Source: DASXMX01 sp036794395 (GTDB lineage: Bacteria; Planctomycetota; Phycisphaerae; Tepidisphaerales; Tepidisphaeraceae). From it: DNA of 13,200 nt. This document shows, in pieces, positions 5,602 through 13,149 of this stretch. The notes under the pieces are model-generated. The model was not told where the DNA came from. It worked only from the letters and a program-made list of their open reading frames with translations, and did no database searches. Made by a program: the position numbers and the translations under genes. How positions within the stretch are numbered: position 1 is the first letter of the stretch; each line of letters starts with the position of its first letter. Location: NCBI GenBank assembly GCA_036794395.1, contig DAIRGS010000196.1, positions 1-13,200 of the forward strand, given 5' to 3'.

Positions 5602-7974
5602 TCAGGCTCCGTTGGAAGGGGACGGGGAAGTCAGAACGGCTGGCGCTGACGACCCGGGGACGTGATTAATTGTTTCATCCACTTCACATTCGATTGCCGT
5701 TCCATCAGCGCTGTTCAAATGGATCTGAATGCCCATCTGCATGACCGGATGCAGCATTGGAATCGCCAGAAACACGGTTTTCCGATCCGGCTGCAACTTT
5801 GCCGATTTAACCGTCACCTCATCATGCCCAACCTTCGCAGGATTGCTCGGCTTGTAGTCTTTCGAGCCGTATTCGGGGGTCCAGCGATAATTCCACTCTT
5901 CAACGCCGTAACTTTGTTCATCGTTGGCGGTCGTCGGATCCAAAGGGCGGTCGAAAGTGATTTCGATCCCGTTCGGCTTCACGTGCAATTCGGTAGGCAG
6001 ATTAAACGGTTTGCCTGTGTAACGAACCCGTTGCAGACATCCATCCTGAACCGCCGACGTTTGCCAGCCCTTCAGCCCCGCCGCATACATCTGCCCATCG
6101 ACAGGATTCATCCGAGCCCGATGCACGCCCGATTCAAATTGAAGCGGCAACTCAACCGTAGCGCCCTGGGGAATGCCATCCGTTCGCTCCCACATCACTT
6201 CAAACAGTTTGCACTTACCATAAGACGTGCTGAGCATGTGGCCTTCCAACGGACCGAATTTCTGACCCGTCACGAAAACCGCGCCGCCGGTGGAATTGTC
6301 CTTCTCGTAAGGAATCCACAAGATGGGCAGATCGTAATCCTTGCGCGCGCTGGCAAGTTGGGCCTTGGTCATAACGCGAGGATCACCAGGATATCCATAG
6401 AACCCGCCCTGTTTGATCAAATTGATCCGACAGACCGGCGTAAAGTGCCCCTGGTTATCCGCGCAAACCAATTCATCATTCGGACTCATCCCCGCCCCAT
6501 CCGGAGCGCGAAAACCCGACGCGAATACTTCCGTTTTCTTCCCATCCTTCGAAACCTTGATAACCGCCGAGTGCATCGGAACGTTCTTTGGAACAAGGTT
6601 CCCATCCACTGTGTAATAAAAGTTACCTTCCGAATCCGTCTGAAGGTCCATCTTGAAAGCGTGATAGACCGGATCCGTCACCCCGCCATTGTTAAAGTCC
6701 TCGTAGAAATCAGCCTCGCCATCCCCATTGAGATCATGCAGCCGCGTGATCTGGTCACGCCCCAGCACATAAATCGTGTCGTCGACAATTCGCAGCCCCA
6801 ACGGCTCATACAACCCTGTCGCGAACCGCTTCCAGGTTACTCGCTCAAGGTTGGCATCGATGTTGGAGACGATCCAGACGTCGCCGTTCATTGTGCAGAC
6901 GGCGCAGCGCCCATCCGAGAAAAAGTCGAGTGCCGTCAGCCGCATCCACGCATGATCGGGGTTGTTAAACGGAACGGTGATCGTGTCCACGACATAAGCT
7001 TTAGTATCCGGAGAGTGCCGGCCCGGAAGGACGATTGGCGCGCCCAGGCTGGACGGCCCGCCCTTGCAGAATGTTCCAAGGTCCTCAACTGGCCTTTCCG
7101 TCTTAGGCAAGGGAGCCGCGGACTTCGCGCCCGGTTCAATGACCACCCTCAAATTAGTCGGGGCCGCAAGGGCAGGCAGCTCAAGCACAATCCGCCCATC
7201 TGCGCCCGATTTCAATTTTGCGGCAGCGGGGCCACCGACAATGCGAACGTTATCGACCGAAATCTTGGCCGGCCCGGTGCCCGTTCCACACACCACTAGA
7301 TTCAGCGGACTCGATGATTTGGACAGGTTCAGCGTCCGCGCAAATGCTACACGTTCGCCAGCTGGGAACGACTCGGGCATTTCGAGCACCTCAACATCCC
7401 CCACCGAATACGCAAATACCACTTGATTGCCGTGACGATAGAAGCCGCGGTAATGCGCCTGCTCGACAGGCAAAGCGCCAAATCCCCCCGGCCGCGGATC
7501 GACAAACTTTCCATCCGTGCTCCAACCCGGCCCCGCAGGGGTGCTGAACGCAAGCGCGCTGGCTGGTGCCGCCGCGCCAGAGCCTTTCAACGTCGCAACG
7601 TTCGTCCGCGACATGTTCAAGAATCCGCCCGTCCACCCAGCCACCACCCGGCAAGTATCCGTGTCAAAGCTCATCGATGCGTCGTTCCCAACATCCACCG
7701 TAATCGCACGGGCCGCCAGAACAATTGGCTGCGGCGCCGGCGTATTCGCGCCGCGCCGGGATGTCGGGCCCGCGCCACGGGCGGCAGCGGCCCGCGGAGG
7801 ATTAACAGTGAGACTCGATGAATAAAATGGCCTGTAATCCATCGTCATCCCCGGGCTCGCCGGGCGCGTTGCACCGCGTCCACCTCGGTTCTGCTGAGCA
7901 AAACCCCCGAGTGGCGTGGCCAGTAGCGAAACAAACGCGATGGCGATGTGGGACCGACGGATCAAACGCGGCAT
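5602..7974 (-). CDS. secreted DUF6797-type beta-propeller protein without heme domain
   Basis: This is a 790-residue exported protein. The signal peptide covers residues 1-26 (hydrophobic AIAFVSLLA, cleavage after GFA). After a Gly/Ala/Pro-rich linker come a family-typical motif (MDYRPFYSSSL, 45-55) and a domain at about 88-250 (SFDTDTCRVVAGWTGGFLNM). From about 300 to 655 there is a glucose/sorbosone dehydrogenase-like beta-propeller (DFFSDGRCAVCTMNGDVWIV; FRAPDGAGMSPND; GGFYGYPGDPR; STGGAVF). A calcium-binding EF-hand-like loop is seen at 414-425 (DLNGDGEADFYE). The C-terminal 100 residues form a beta domain. Many relatives in Planctomycetota and Verrucomicrobiota carry a cytochrome c module; no CxxCH is present here. 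The start at 7974 has AGGGAG seven bases upstream. It is first in an operon with the phosphodiesterase. The role is probably carbohydrate-related oxidation or binding, which is an inference. Confidence 0.85.
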   Translation of the reverse strand: MPRLIRRSHIAIAFVSLLATPLGGFAQQNRGGRGATRPASPGMTMDYRPFYSSSLTVNPPRAAAARGAGPTSRRGANTPAPQPIVLAARAITVDVGNDASMSFDTDTCRVVAGWTGGFLNMSRTNVATLKGSGAAAPASALAFSTPAGPGWSTDGKFVDPRPGGFGALPVEQAHYRGFYRHGNQVVFAYSVGDVEVLEMPESFPAGERVAFARTLNLSKSSSPLNLVVCGTGTGPAKISVDNVRIVGGPAAAKLKSGADGRIVLELPALAAPTNLRVVIEPGAKSAAPLPKTERPVEDLGTFCKGGPSSLGAPIVLPGRHSPDTKAYVVDTITVPFNNPDHAWMRLTALDFFSDGRCAVCTMNGDVWIVSNIDANLERVTWKRFATGLYEPLGLRIVDDTIYVLGRDQITRLHDLNGDGEADFYEDFNNGGVTDPVYHAFKMDLQTDSEGNFYYTVDGNLVPKNVPMHSAVIKVSKDGKKTEVFASGFRAPDGAGMSPNDELVCADNQGHFTPVCRINLIKQGGFYGYPGDPRVMTKAQLASARKDYDLPILWIPYEKDNSTGGAVFVTGQKFGPLEGHMLSTSYGKCKLFEVMWERTDGIPQGATVELPLQFESGVHRARMNPVDGQMYAAGLKGWQTSAVQDGCLQRVRYTGKPFNLPTELHVKPNGIEITFDRPLDPTTANDEQSYGVEEWNYRWTPEYGSKDYKPSNPAKVGHDEVTVKSAKLQPDRKTVFLAIPMLHPVMQMGIQIHLNSADGTAIECEVDETINHVPGSSAPAVLTSPSPSNGA

Positions 7975-8126
7975 GGATTCTCCCTTAGCAGTCTTAGCAA
8001 CCGAGACTCAGGTATCTATGCCCCGAACGATAAGTCGTTGCAGCCGCCTTGGCGAGCTTCGTTCAGCAACCATATTTGATGCCGCTAAAAAACACCTGCC
8101 TACCGAAGCATCCACGTCAAAAAACC
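7975..8126 (-). other. intergenic region before the beta-propeller operon
   Basis: These 152 bases must contain the operon's promoter if it is transcribed separately from dinB. I see a small palindrome (AACGA-TAAG-TCGTT, 8026-8039) and the ribosome site AGGGAG next to the ATG, but no convincing -35/-10 pair and no terminator with a T-run. Confidence 0.3.
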
Positions 8127-8621
8127 CTATTGCTGCGGCGCATCCACCCACCTCACCCATTCCACCACCCCGCTGGGCGGCAACGGCGCTACCCCCAACT
8201 GCCGCAGCATGTTCAAACACTGCGCCCGGTGATGCATCGCATGAGTCGTCACATGTGTGATAACCGCGCCGCGGGTGAATGTGAAAACTTTTCCCCCGCG
8301 CGTCCGCGTAAAGGTCTCGTCGAGCGGATGAGCGAAAATGGTATGAACCAGATCCGCCGAGATTTCGTCCAGCAGAGTCAGTAATTCATCGGTGGTATGC
8401 TGCGAATTCTCCAGCCTCGCCCGTTCCTCCCGACCCGCCAGCGCATCCCCCCAATTCCGCATCGACCCCAGGATGTGCGTAACCGTATCGTGCAACGATC
8501 CCGGCCCCATCTCAAACCGCCGATGAAACTGCTCCGGCGTCAGCCGGCCGCACGCCAAAATCATCTCCCGATTCGCCCATTGATTATGCTTCAAAAGAAT
8601 TTCAAGTGGATCGCTGGTCAT
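8127..8621 (-). CDS. DinB/YfiT-like metal-binding four-helix protein
   Basis: This is a 164-residue cytoplasmic protein of the DinB superfamily, four-helix-bundle proteins that bind a divalent metal through three histidines. Some members are thiol-S-transferases using bacillithiol or mycothiol; most have no known substrate. Visible landmarks are the first helix LLKHNQWANREMI (9-21), His49 in SLHDTVTHILGSM, and the HxxxH pair His127/His131 in ITHVTTHAMHHRAQ. The length is normal for the family. No good ribosome-binding site is seen before the ATG at 8621; the sequence there is AT-rich and follows a heptamer repeat tract. It lies 110 bases downstream of the transglutaminase gene, so it may belong to the same transcript. 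Despite the family name there is no evidence for an SOS role. Confidence 0.88.
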   Translation of the reverse strand: MTSDPLEILLKHNQWANREMILACGRLTPEQFHRRFEMGPGSLHDTVTHILGSMRNWGDALAGREERARLENSQHTTDELLTLLDEISADLVHTIFAHPLDETFTRTRGGKVFTFTRGAVITHVTTHAMHHRAQCLNMLRQLGVAPLPPSGVVEWVRWVDAPQQ

Positions 8622-8646
8622 GGAAACGATTTTCGACTTTCAATCG

Positions 8647-8695
8647 CAACTGACAACTGACAACTGACAACTGACAACTGACAACTGACAACTGA
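8647..8695. repeat. seven tandem copies of heptamer CAACTGA
   Basis: Exactly seven consecutive copies of CAACTGA (TCAGTTG on the minus strand) fill 49 bases, followed by a C. The tract ends 25 bases upstream of the DinB start. It resembles the short tandemly repeated heptamers known from cyanobacteria and many environmental genomes. The units are identical, so copy number may change by slippage. Confidence 0.95.
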
Positions 8696-8697
8696 CC

Positions 8698-8734
8698 AAA
8701 TCTCAAATCTCAAATTCTGAAATCCAAAATCTCA
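8698..8734. repeat. degenerate heptamer tract running into a stop codon
   Basis: The sequence CAAATCT-CAAATCT-CAAATTC-TGAAATC-CAAAATC-TCA shows a second, imperfect 7-base periodicity from 8698. It ends in the complement of the TGA stop (8732-8734) of the transglutaminase-like gene, so the stop codon itself sits at the edge of the repeat. Confidence 0.65.
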
Positions 8735-9709
8735 GACAATAATTCTCGATCCCTGCTGCTGCTGTTCCTGCTGCTGATTCACCTGATCGATGTGCCCCCG
8801 CGTCCCCGCCTGGAAAGTAGGAATCGAAAGCGACTGCAGCCGCTCGGCTGCCAGCTCCGGAGGCACCACGCGCAACTCTTCACTCTGCACCGCCACCTCA
8901 ATCGATTCATTCGCCTTGCCCCGATAAATCCCTTTGTTCGGCGAAACATCCCCAAAGTGCCGGCCCACCGCCACCTTGATGAAATTGCCGCCCACGATGC
9001 AATTGTTCGCCGGATCGAACCCAATCCATCCCGCCGAAGGGAATAGCAATTCACACCACGCATGCGTCTGCGTGAACCCGCGGTATTTCTCCGCATCCGG
9101 ATGAATCAATCCGCTGACGTACCGGGCGGGAATATTCAACGCCCGAGCCATCGCAATCATCAGGTGGCTGAAATCCTGGCACACCCCGTAATTGTGCTCG
9201 AGGATTTCCGTAATCGGGCTGGCGGCGGTGGTCACGCCTTTCTGATACGTGAACCGATCCGCGATCAGATGCAGCATGCACAGGGCAAGCTCGCCAAGCG
9301 ACATCCCTTTTTCCGCCCCCAGAACATCCACCACTTCCCGAAGCTTGGGACTGTCCTGAATCGGCCCGCCAAATTGCAGGTAATCCCACGTGGCATAATC
9401 GTAGCTTCCCGCAGGGGCCGGCCACCGATCCAAAAACCGCTCGGGCTGAACCCGAATCCGATCCGTTTCAACCACGCTGGTGGCGACGATGCGAATATGG
9501 TCATGGAACGAATTAACCGTGAACGCATGCACCGAATTGCCAAGCCAATCAAAGTAGCTGAACGCATTGGTAGGCGGACCCACCCCAAGCGTAAACGACA
9601 GCCGGTGCTGGTCCTGCTCCTGCCGAGGGGCCATGCGCAATTCCATGACCGATTCACTGATCAGGTCAGAATAAGTCAGATCGGTTTGATGAACGAGTTT
9701 CAAAAGCAT
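8732..9709 (-). CDS. transglutaminase-like cysteine protease, alpha-E/ATP-grasp cluster
   Basis: This is a 325-residue protein without a signal peptide. The N-terminal 80 residues match the bacterial transglutaminase-like N-terminal region (LVHQTDLTYSDLISESVMELRMAPR). The transglutaminase core holds the catalytic triad: Cys177 (YGVCQDFSHL), His216 (THAWCE) and Asp232 (GFDPANN). Proteins of this group are thought to act as peptidases or amide-bond-cleaving enzymes rather than cross-linkers. The C-terminus ends in a glutamine-rich tail (311-319, QQQEQQQQ) encoded by CAG repeats, unusual for the family. The start at 9709 is six bases after the alpha-E stop with no clear ribosome site, suggesting translational coupling. 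It is the last gene of the trio, and its stop merges into a repeat tract. Confidence 0.9.
   Translation of the reverse strand: MLLKLVHQTDLTYSDLISESVMELRMAPRQEQDQHRLSFTLGVGPPTNAFSYFDWLGNSVHAFTVNSFHDHIRIVATSVVETDRIRVQPERFLDRWPAPAGSYDYATWDYLQFGGPIQDSPKLREVVDVLGAEKGMSLGELALCMLHLIADRFTYQKGVTTAASPITEILEHNYGVCQDFSHLMIAMARALNIPARYVSGLIHPDAEKYRGFTQTHAWCELLFPSAGWIGFDPANNCIVGGNFIKVAVGRHFGDVSPNKGIYRGKANESIEVAVQSEELRVVPPELAAERLQSLSIPTFQAGTRGHIDQVNQQQEQQQQGSRIIV
8753..8776 (-). repeat. CAG triplet tract encoding a polyglutamine tail
   Basis: On the minus strand, near-perfect CAG triplets interrupted by one GAA codon encode the Gln-rich C-terminus of the transglutaminase-like protein. Unlike the heptamers nearby, the three-base unit keeps the frame when its copy number changes. 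Confidence 0.7.
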
Positions 9710-9715
9710 GTGCGA

Positions 9716-10729
9716 TCAATGCAAAAAGTAAGATTTCTGAACAGCCCCAGCGGTTTCCGTAATCAGCAGACGGATCTTCTGAAGGTAAGGCGACAATCCA
9801 TCCGCCAGAATCTCTCCAATCTCCGCATACTCAAGCTGCGCATCCAGCCGCCCCAAAACCCGCTCCGCGGGATCAATCGCCAGCACATTCACCTCAGCGC
9901 GGATGCTCCCGATCGCCTCATGAGCCATCGCCACCGCAAACCGAATGCTTCGCGGATAATGCCGCTCGAGAATCAGGAACGATGCCACGCGTAGCGGATC
10001 CATATCCCCCACATGCCGCCGGCGATACGCCTCCAGCGAACAGCAGCATCGCAGCACCGCCATCCAGTGAATATTCCGCAGAGCCCCCTCCAGCCGCTGC
10101 TCGGCCGACTGAAGAATCCCGTACTTCGTCTCGACGATCCCGCAACTCACGTCAATGCGTTCGAGATATTTTCCCAGCTGCGCAAACTGCCAGCGCTGAT
10201 CGTGATCCAGCGTCTGATCCGTCAAACCCTGGAAAAGCATCGAAGCGTTCATCACCTGCCGGTAAAAATCGTCCGGCGATTCCTCGAAGCGCGCCGACGC
10301 TTCATCCGCGCGGATCGACCAGTACAGCGTGTTCACGCATTCCCACATCTCCGCCGAAATATTCTCGCGAATAGAGCGGGCGTTTTCCCGCGCACGCGTT
10401 ACGCACGTGAGCAGGCTGTTAACGTTATCCGGATCGAAAGTCATGTAGCGCGGGATGAGCGCGCCCGCTCCGGCCTTGGTCGTCGGCTGCGGCGCTGGGC
10501 TGCGCATGATCGTCAGCACACTGTTCCATTGCTTTTCCTGCAACTGTGGAGACAAATCGCCAACATCCACCAGCAGGTTTGAATTAACCAGCAGCAATCG
10601 AGCGACGTGCTCAGCGCGTTCAATGTACCGGCTCATCCAGTACATCGAATCGGCGTCGCGCGCCAGCAACGGCCGGCTTGCCGGGTGCTGGCTGAACTTC
10701 TTGACGCTGAGCAATGGAATCTGACTCAT
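9716..10729 (-). CDS. alpha-E domain protein (DUF403)
   Basis: This is a 337-residue, largely alpha-helical protein matching the alpha-E/DUF403 family. The hallmark N-terminal helix LLARDADSMYWMSRYIERAE (21-40, the arginine/glutamate-rich RYIERAE motif) is present, and the length is usual. The biochemical function is unknown. The family almost always sits next to a circularly permuted ATP-grasp enzyme and a transglutaminase-like protein, exactly as here, so it is taken to be a partner of the ligase. It begins 24 bases after the ATP-grasp stop and ends six bases before the transglutaminase start, which indicates one operon. No signal peptide or membrane segment is seen, so it acts in the cytoplasm. 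The ribosome site is weak. Confidence 0.92.
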   Translation of the reverse strand: MSQIPLLSVKKFSQHPASRPLLARDADSMYWMSRYIERAEHVARLLLVNSNLLVDVGDLSPQLQEKQWNSVLTIMRSPAPQPTTKAGAGALIPRYMTFDPDNVNSLLTCVTRARENARSIRENISAEMWECVNTLYWSIRADEASARFEESPDDFYRQVMNASMLFQGLTDQTLDHDQRWQFAQLGKYLERIDVSCGIVETKYGILQSAEQRLEGALRNIHWMAVLRCCCSLEAYRRRHVGDMDPLRVASFLILERHYPRSIRFAVAMAHEAIGSIRAEVNVLAIDPAERVLGRLDAQLEYAEIGEILADGLSPYLQKIRLLITETAGAVQKSYFLH

Positions 10730-10753
10730 GTGTATTTTAAGGCCAAGCCCCGG

Positions 10754-12253
10754 TCAGTCTCCATTGACGCCTGCGTGAACCGCTTGCGGAAGCGCGGCTT
10801 CGGATGATCCCGGCGAGCCATCATCCTCCTCCAGAACCCACGTGTCCTTACTCCCGCCCCCCTGTGAGCTGTTCACCACCAGGCTGCCTTCCCGAAGCGC
10901 CACGCGCGTGAGCCCGCCCGGCATAACAATGGGCTTTTCCCCCATCAGAATGTACGGCCGAAGATCCACACGCCGTCCAGCGAATCGATCGTCGATCAAG
11001 CTCGGGTGCTGGCTCAATTCAACGATCGGCTGCGCGATATAATTACGCGGGTCGGCTTTGATCTTCTCCGCGAATTCCTCTCGCTCGGCGTTGGATGCCT
11101 GATGACCCATCAGCATCCCGTACCCGCCCGATTCATTGGTGCTTTTCACAACCAGCTGATGAAGGTTTTCCAGAACGTATTTGCGATCGGGTTCTTCCGC
11201 GCAGATAAACGTCCGCACGTTGTCCAGAATCGCATCCTGGTTTAGATAGAACTTGATCATCGCCGGCACGAATGGATAAATCGCCTTGTCATCGGCCACC
11301 CCCGTGCCCGGCGCGTTGACCAGTGCAAGATTCCCGCTGCGGTACGCGTTCATAAGGCCCGGCACACCCAAACCGCTGTCAGGCCGAAAGCAAAGCGGGT
11401 CGAGGAAATCATCATCCACCCGGCGATAAATCACATCCACCCGCTTGAGACCAGCGGTCGTACGCATGTATGCGAACGAGTTCTCGACAATCAAATCCCG
11501 CCCCTCGACCAGCTCCACACCCATCTGCCGCGCCAGAAAGCTGTGCTCAAAATACGCCGAGTTGTAAACGCCCGGCGTCAGCACCACGATGCACGGATCC
11601 TCCGCCCGGTTCGGCGAAACATATTTAAGACACTGAAGCAGGTTATACGGGTAATCTTCAATTGCCCGCACCCGATAAGCAGTGAATAGCGACGGAAAAA
11701 CGCGCTTCATGATGGCGCGGTTTTCCAGCACATAACTCACCCCGCTGGGCGTCCGGCCATTGTCTTCCAGCACGAAATACTTGCCGTTACGATCGCGGAT
11801 CAGATCCGTTCCGCAGATGTGAATGTAGATATTCCGCGGCACGTTGACGTGAAACATCTCCCGCCGAAACATCTTGGCCGCGTAAATCAGCTCTGGCGGA
11901 ATAATCCGCTCCCGCAGGATGTGCTGCTCGTGATAAATGTCCTGGCAGAAGAGATTAAGAGCGGTAATCCGCTGAGCCAGCCCCCGTTCAATCAATTCCC
12001 ACTCGTCGGCCGGAACGATACGCGGCACCAGATCAAACGGGAAAATCTTCTCTACGCCCCGCTGATCGCTGTAAACCGTAAAAGTAATGCCCTGATTGCG
12101 GAACGTAACGTCCGCCATCCGCACCCGGCGAGCAAACGCCGCCGGCCCCATCCCCTGCAATCGCTCGGCAACCGCGCGATAGTGCGGCCGAGGTTCGCCG
12201 GGAGTGGCAAACATCTCGTCAAACAGACCATCAACTTCGTATTTCTCAAACAT
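10754..12253 (-). CDS. circularly permuted ATP-grasp ligase-like protein (DUF404/DUF407)
   Basis: This is a 499-residue cytoplasmic ATP-grasp protein of the circularly permuted type. Family motifs occur in order: VYSDQRGVEKIFPFDLVPR (60-78), FVLEDNGRTPSGVSYVLENR (160-179), LVEGRDL (248-254), YRRVDDDFLDPL (276-287), NAPGTGVADDKAIYPF (313-328), VKSTNESGGYGMLMG (369-383), RRVDLRPYILMG (427-438) and SSQGGGSKDTWVL (462-474). ATP-grasp enzymes couple ATP hydrolysis to amide or ester bond formation through an acyl-phosphate. This subgroup is predicted to make a peptide-like product that is still undefined. It is the first gene of the trio with alpha-E and transglutaminase. The last 25 residues are acidic and variable. 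No strong ribosome site precedes the ATG at 12253; a plausible promoter lies at 12299-12326. Confidence 0.92.
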   Translation of the reverse strand: MFEKYEVDGLFDEMFATPGEPRPHYRAVAERLQGMGPAAFARRVRMADVTFRNQGITFTVYSDQRGVEKIFPFDLVPRIVPADEWELIERGLAQRITALNLFCQDIYHEQHILRERIIPPELIYAAKMFRREMFHVNVPRNIYIHICGTDLIRDRNGKYFVLEDNGRTPSGVSYVLENRAIMKRVFPSLFTAYRVRAIEDYPYNLLQCLKYVSPNRAEDPCIVVLTPGVYNSAYFEHSFLARQMGVELVEGRDLIVENSFAYMRTTAGLKRVDVIYRRVDDDFLDPLCFRPDSGLGVPGLMNAYRSGNLALVNAPGTGVADDKAIYPFVPAMIKFYLNQDAILDNVRTFICAEEPDRKYVLENLHQLVVKSTNESGGYGMLMGHQASNAEREEFAEKIKADPRNYIAQPIVELSQHPSLIDDRFAGRRVDLRPYILMGEKPIVMPGGLTRVALREGSLVVNSSQGGGSKDTWVLEEDDGSPGSSEAALPQAVHAGVNGD

Positions 12254-12298
12254 TCAGGGCGATCCGATCTCTCGTTTCGACCCTCGCGCCGGACGCAG

Positions 12299-12326
12299 AT
12301 TCTAAGGATTGCCCAATTCTTGGCAA
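12299..12326 (-). promoter_or_regulatory. candidate promoter with overlapping dyad for the ATP-grasp operon
   Basis: On the minus strand TTGCCA (12321-12326) and TAGAAT (12299-12304) are separated by 16 bases, close to the sigma-70 consensus. They would give a leader of about 40 bases. The arms TTGCC/GGCAA (12309-12313 and 12322-12326) form an inverted repeat overlapping the -35 element and spacer, a possible operator. This was read by eye only. Confidence 0.35.
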
Positions 12327-12350
12327 GGCACCCTCACGTCACCGCATAAT

Positions 12351-12824
12351 CATGCCACCGCCCCCGTCTTACCCGCCACCGCCGTGCCACATTCCGGACA
12401 AACGCCGCTTATGTTGCCTGTAAGATTGTAATGGCAAGTAGGGCAGCAGTCGGCGGTGGCGTTGTTTTCGACGGGTGAGTCCCCAGATCAATGGCATTGT
12501 CGCACATGCGAGGACGATGAACCAGTATGGAATCGTCAGGTTCCACACGCGAGCGTTACTGTGGTCGCTATCGCGCAGATATCAAAACCCGGCGAACCCA
12601 TCGGAAATATCACCCGTCGCATCGGGGTTGCGTGACAATGAATCTTCAGACTGAACCCAGACAATTAAGCCTTTGTCGGAAAGCCGTATGCCGCAGGAGG
12701 GTTCCGTGCTTCGTAACTCTAGGTCATAAAACGCGTCATCGCGGCCCCGCAGCCAAAGCATCACCGTAGCCACGCACAGCAGTAGTGACAGGACCGACGC
12801 GAAAGTGATCAAGCCGCGACGCAC
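12351..12824 (-). pseudogene. broken gene for a small membrane protein with C-terminal zinc ribbon
   Basis: Reading from a GTG at 12824, the N-terminus RRGLITFASVLSLLLCVATVMLWLR is the typical signal/membrane start of a large planctomycete family. The frame meets a TGA at 12582-12584 but continues in the same frame with YLRDSDHSNARVWNL, a second membrane segment (IPYWFIVLACATMPLIWGL) and a basic stop-transfer TRRKQRHRR. Around 12450-12470 the expected zinc ribbon moves to another frame, equivalent to one extra base. In that frame lie CCPTCHYNL and CPECGTAV, ending in TGA at 12351-12353. Nonsense codon plus frameshift in an otherwise full-length family layout (about 157 residues) indicates a pseudogene; a sequencing error could explain one lesion but less easily both. 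The start is uncertain. Intact relatives have no known function. Confidence 0.75.
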
Positions 12825-12865
12825 GGCGGGATTCTACCAATGGTAATAAGGGAAGCCCGTGCTGC

Positions 12866-12904
12866 GTCAGCGCGATAAGCTGACCCAGGCCGTGCTTAAC
12901 GGCC
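12866..12904. other. two adjacent small hairpins
   Basis: GTCAGC (12866-12871) pairs with GCTGAC (12879-12884), and GGCCGT (12888-12893) pairs with ACGGCC (12899-12904). They lie directly downstream of the BamE-like stop on the minus strand. There is no T-run, so a terminator role is uncertain. Confidence 0.35.
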
Positions 12905-12906
12905 GA

Positions 12907-13149
12907 CTAAGCGGTCTCGATAGGACTGAGCCGTCTCAATCGCTCTGGAGATTCTGCGACACCACGCGATCTTTCCGAAAGTGTCAAACCAAACCATTCA
13001 TCATCAATTTTCATATAGGCATTTTCAGGGCCGATTCGATAAAAGTACGACTCCGCATCCAGATCGCGCTGACCGGGCTTACCCAGTATGTCCAAGACTT
13101 CACTTCTGCTTTTTCCCATTTGAACATGGTGTTCAAAGAGTTCCTCTAA
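12907..13149 (-). pseudogene. 5'-truncated BamE/SmpA-like protein fragment
   Basis: The frame ending in TAG at 12907 encodes a fragment that opens (from ATG 13119) MGKSRSEVLDILGKPG. This resembles the BamE/SmpA/OmlA fold signature (GMSRSEVLxLLGKP) followed by a beta strand and DEWFGLTL. The frame stays open upstream as LEELFEHHVQ, which also looks coding, until base 13149. There it meets an IS-like end containing an in-frame TGA (13159-13161). No signal peptide or lipobox remains. The likely story is a small envelope or lipoprotein-type gene cut off at its 5' side by an insertion. Alternatively, a short 70-residue protein starts at 13119, although no good ribosome site is present. The family match is by motif only. 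Confidence 0.5.

Noticed and set aside
6890..6910. Heme c attachment site in the propeller protein
   Set aside because: The stretch reads CAVCT, so the histidine of CxxCH is missing; no other CxxCH exists in the protein.
5662..7299. 545-residue plus-strand ORF
   Set aside because: It is fully antisense to the DUF6797-type gene, whose motifs, signal peptide and ribosome site are convincing; the plus-strand translation is Arg/His/Ile-rich without recognisable domains.
8127..8621. SOS-regulated DNA damage gene
   Set aside because: The DinB-family name reflects a fold, not function; no LexA-like box is visible upstream.
8647..8734. CRISPR-like array
   Set aside because: The units are contiguous heptamers with no spacers and no cas genes nearby.
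9062..9994. 310-residue plus-strand ORF
   Set aside because: It runs antisense across the transglutaminase/alpha-E junction; both of those genes are unmistakable family members.
11819..12349. 176-residue plus-strand ORF
   Set aside because: It is a shadow of the 5' half of the ATP-grasp gene and crosses its promoter region; no domain is visible.
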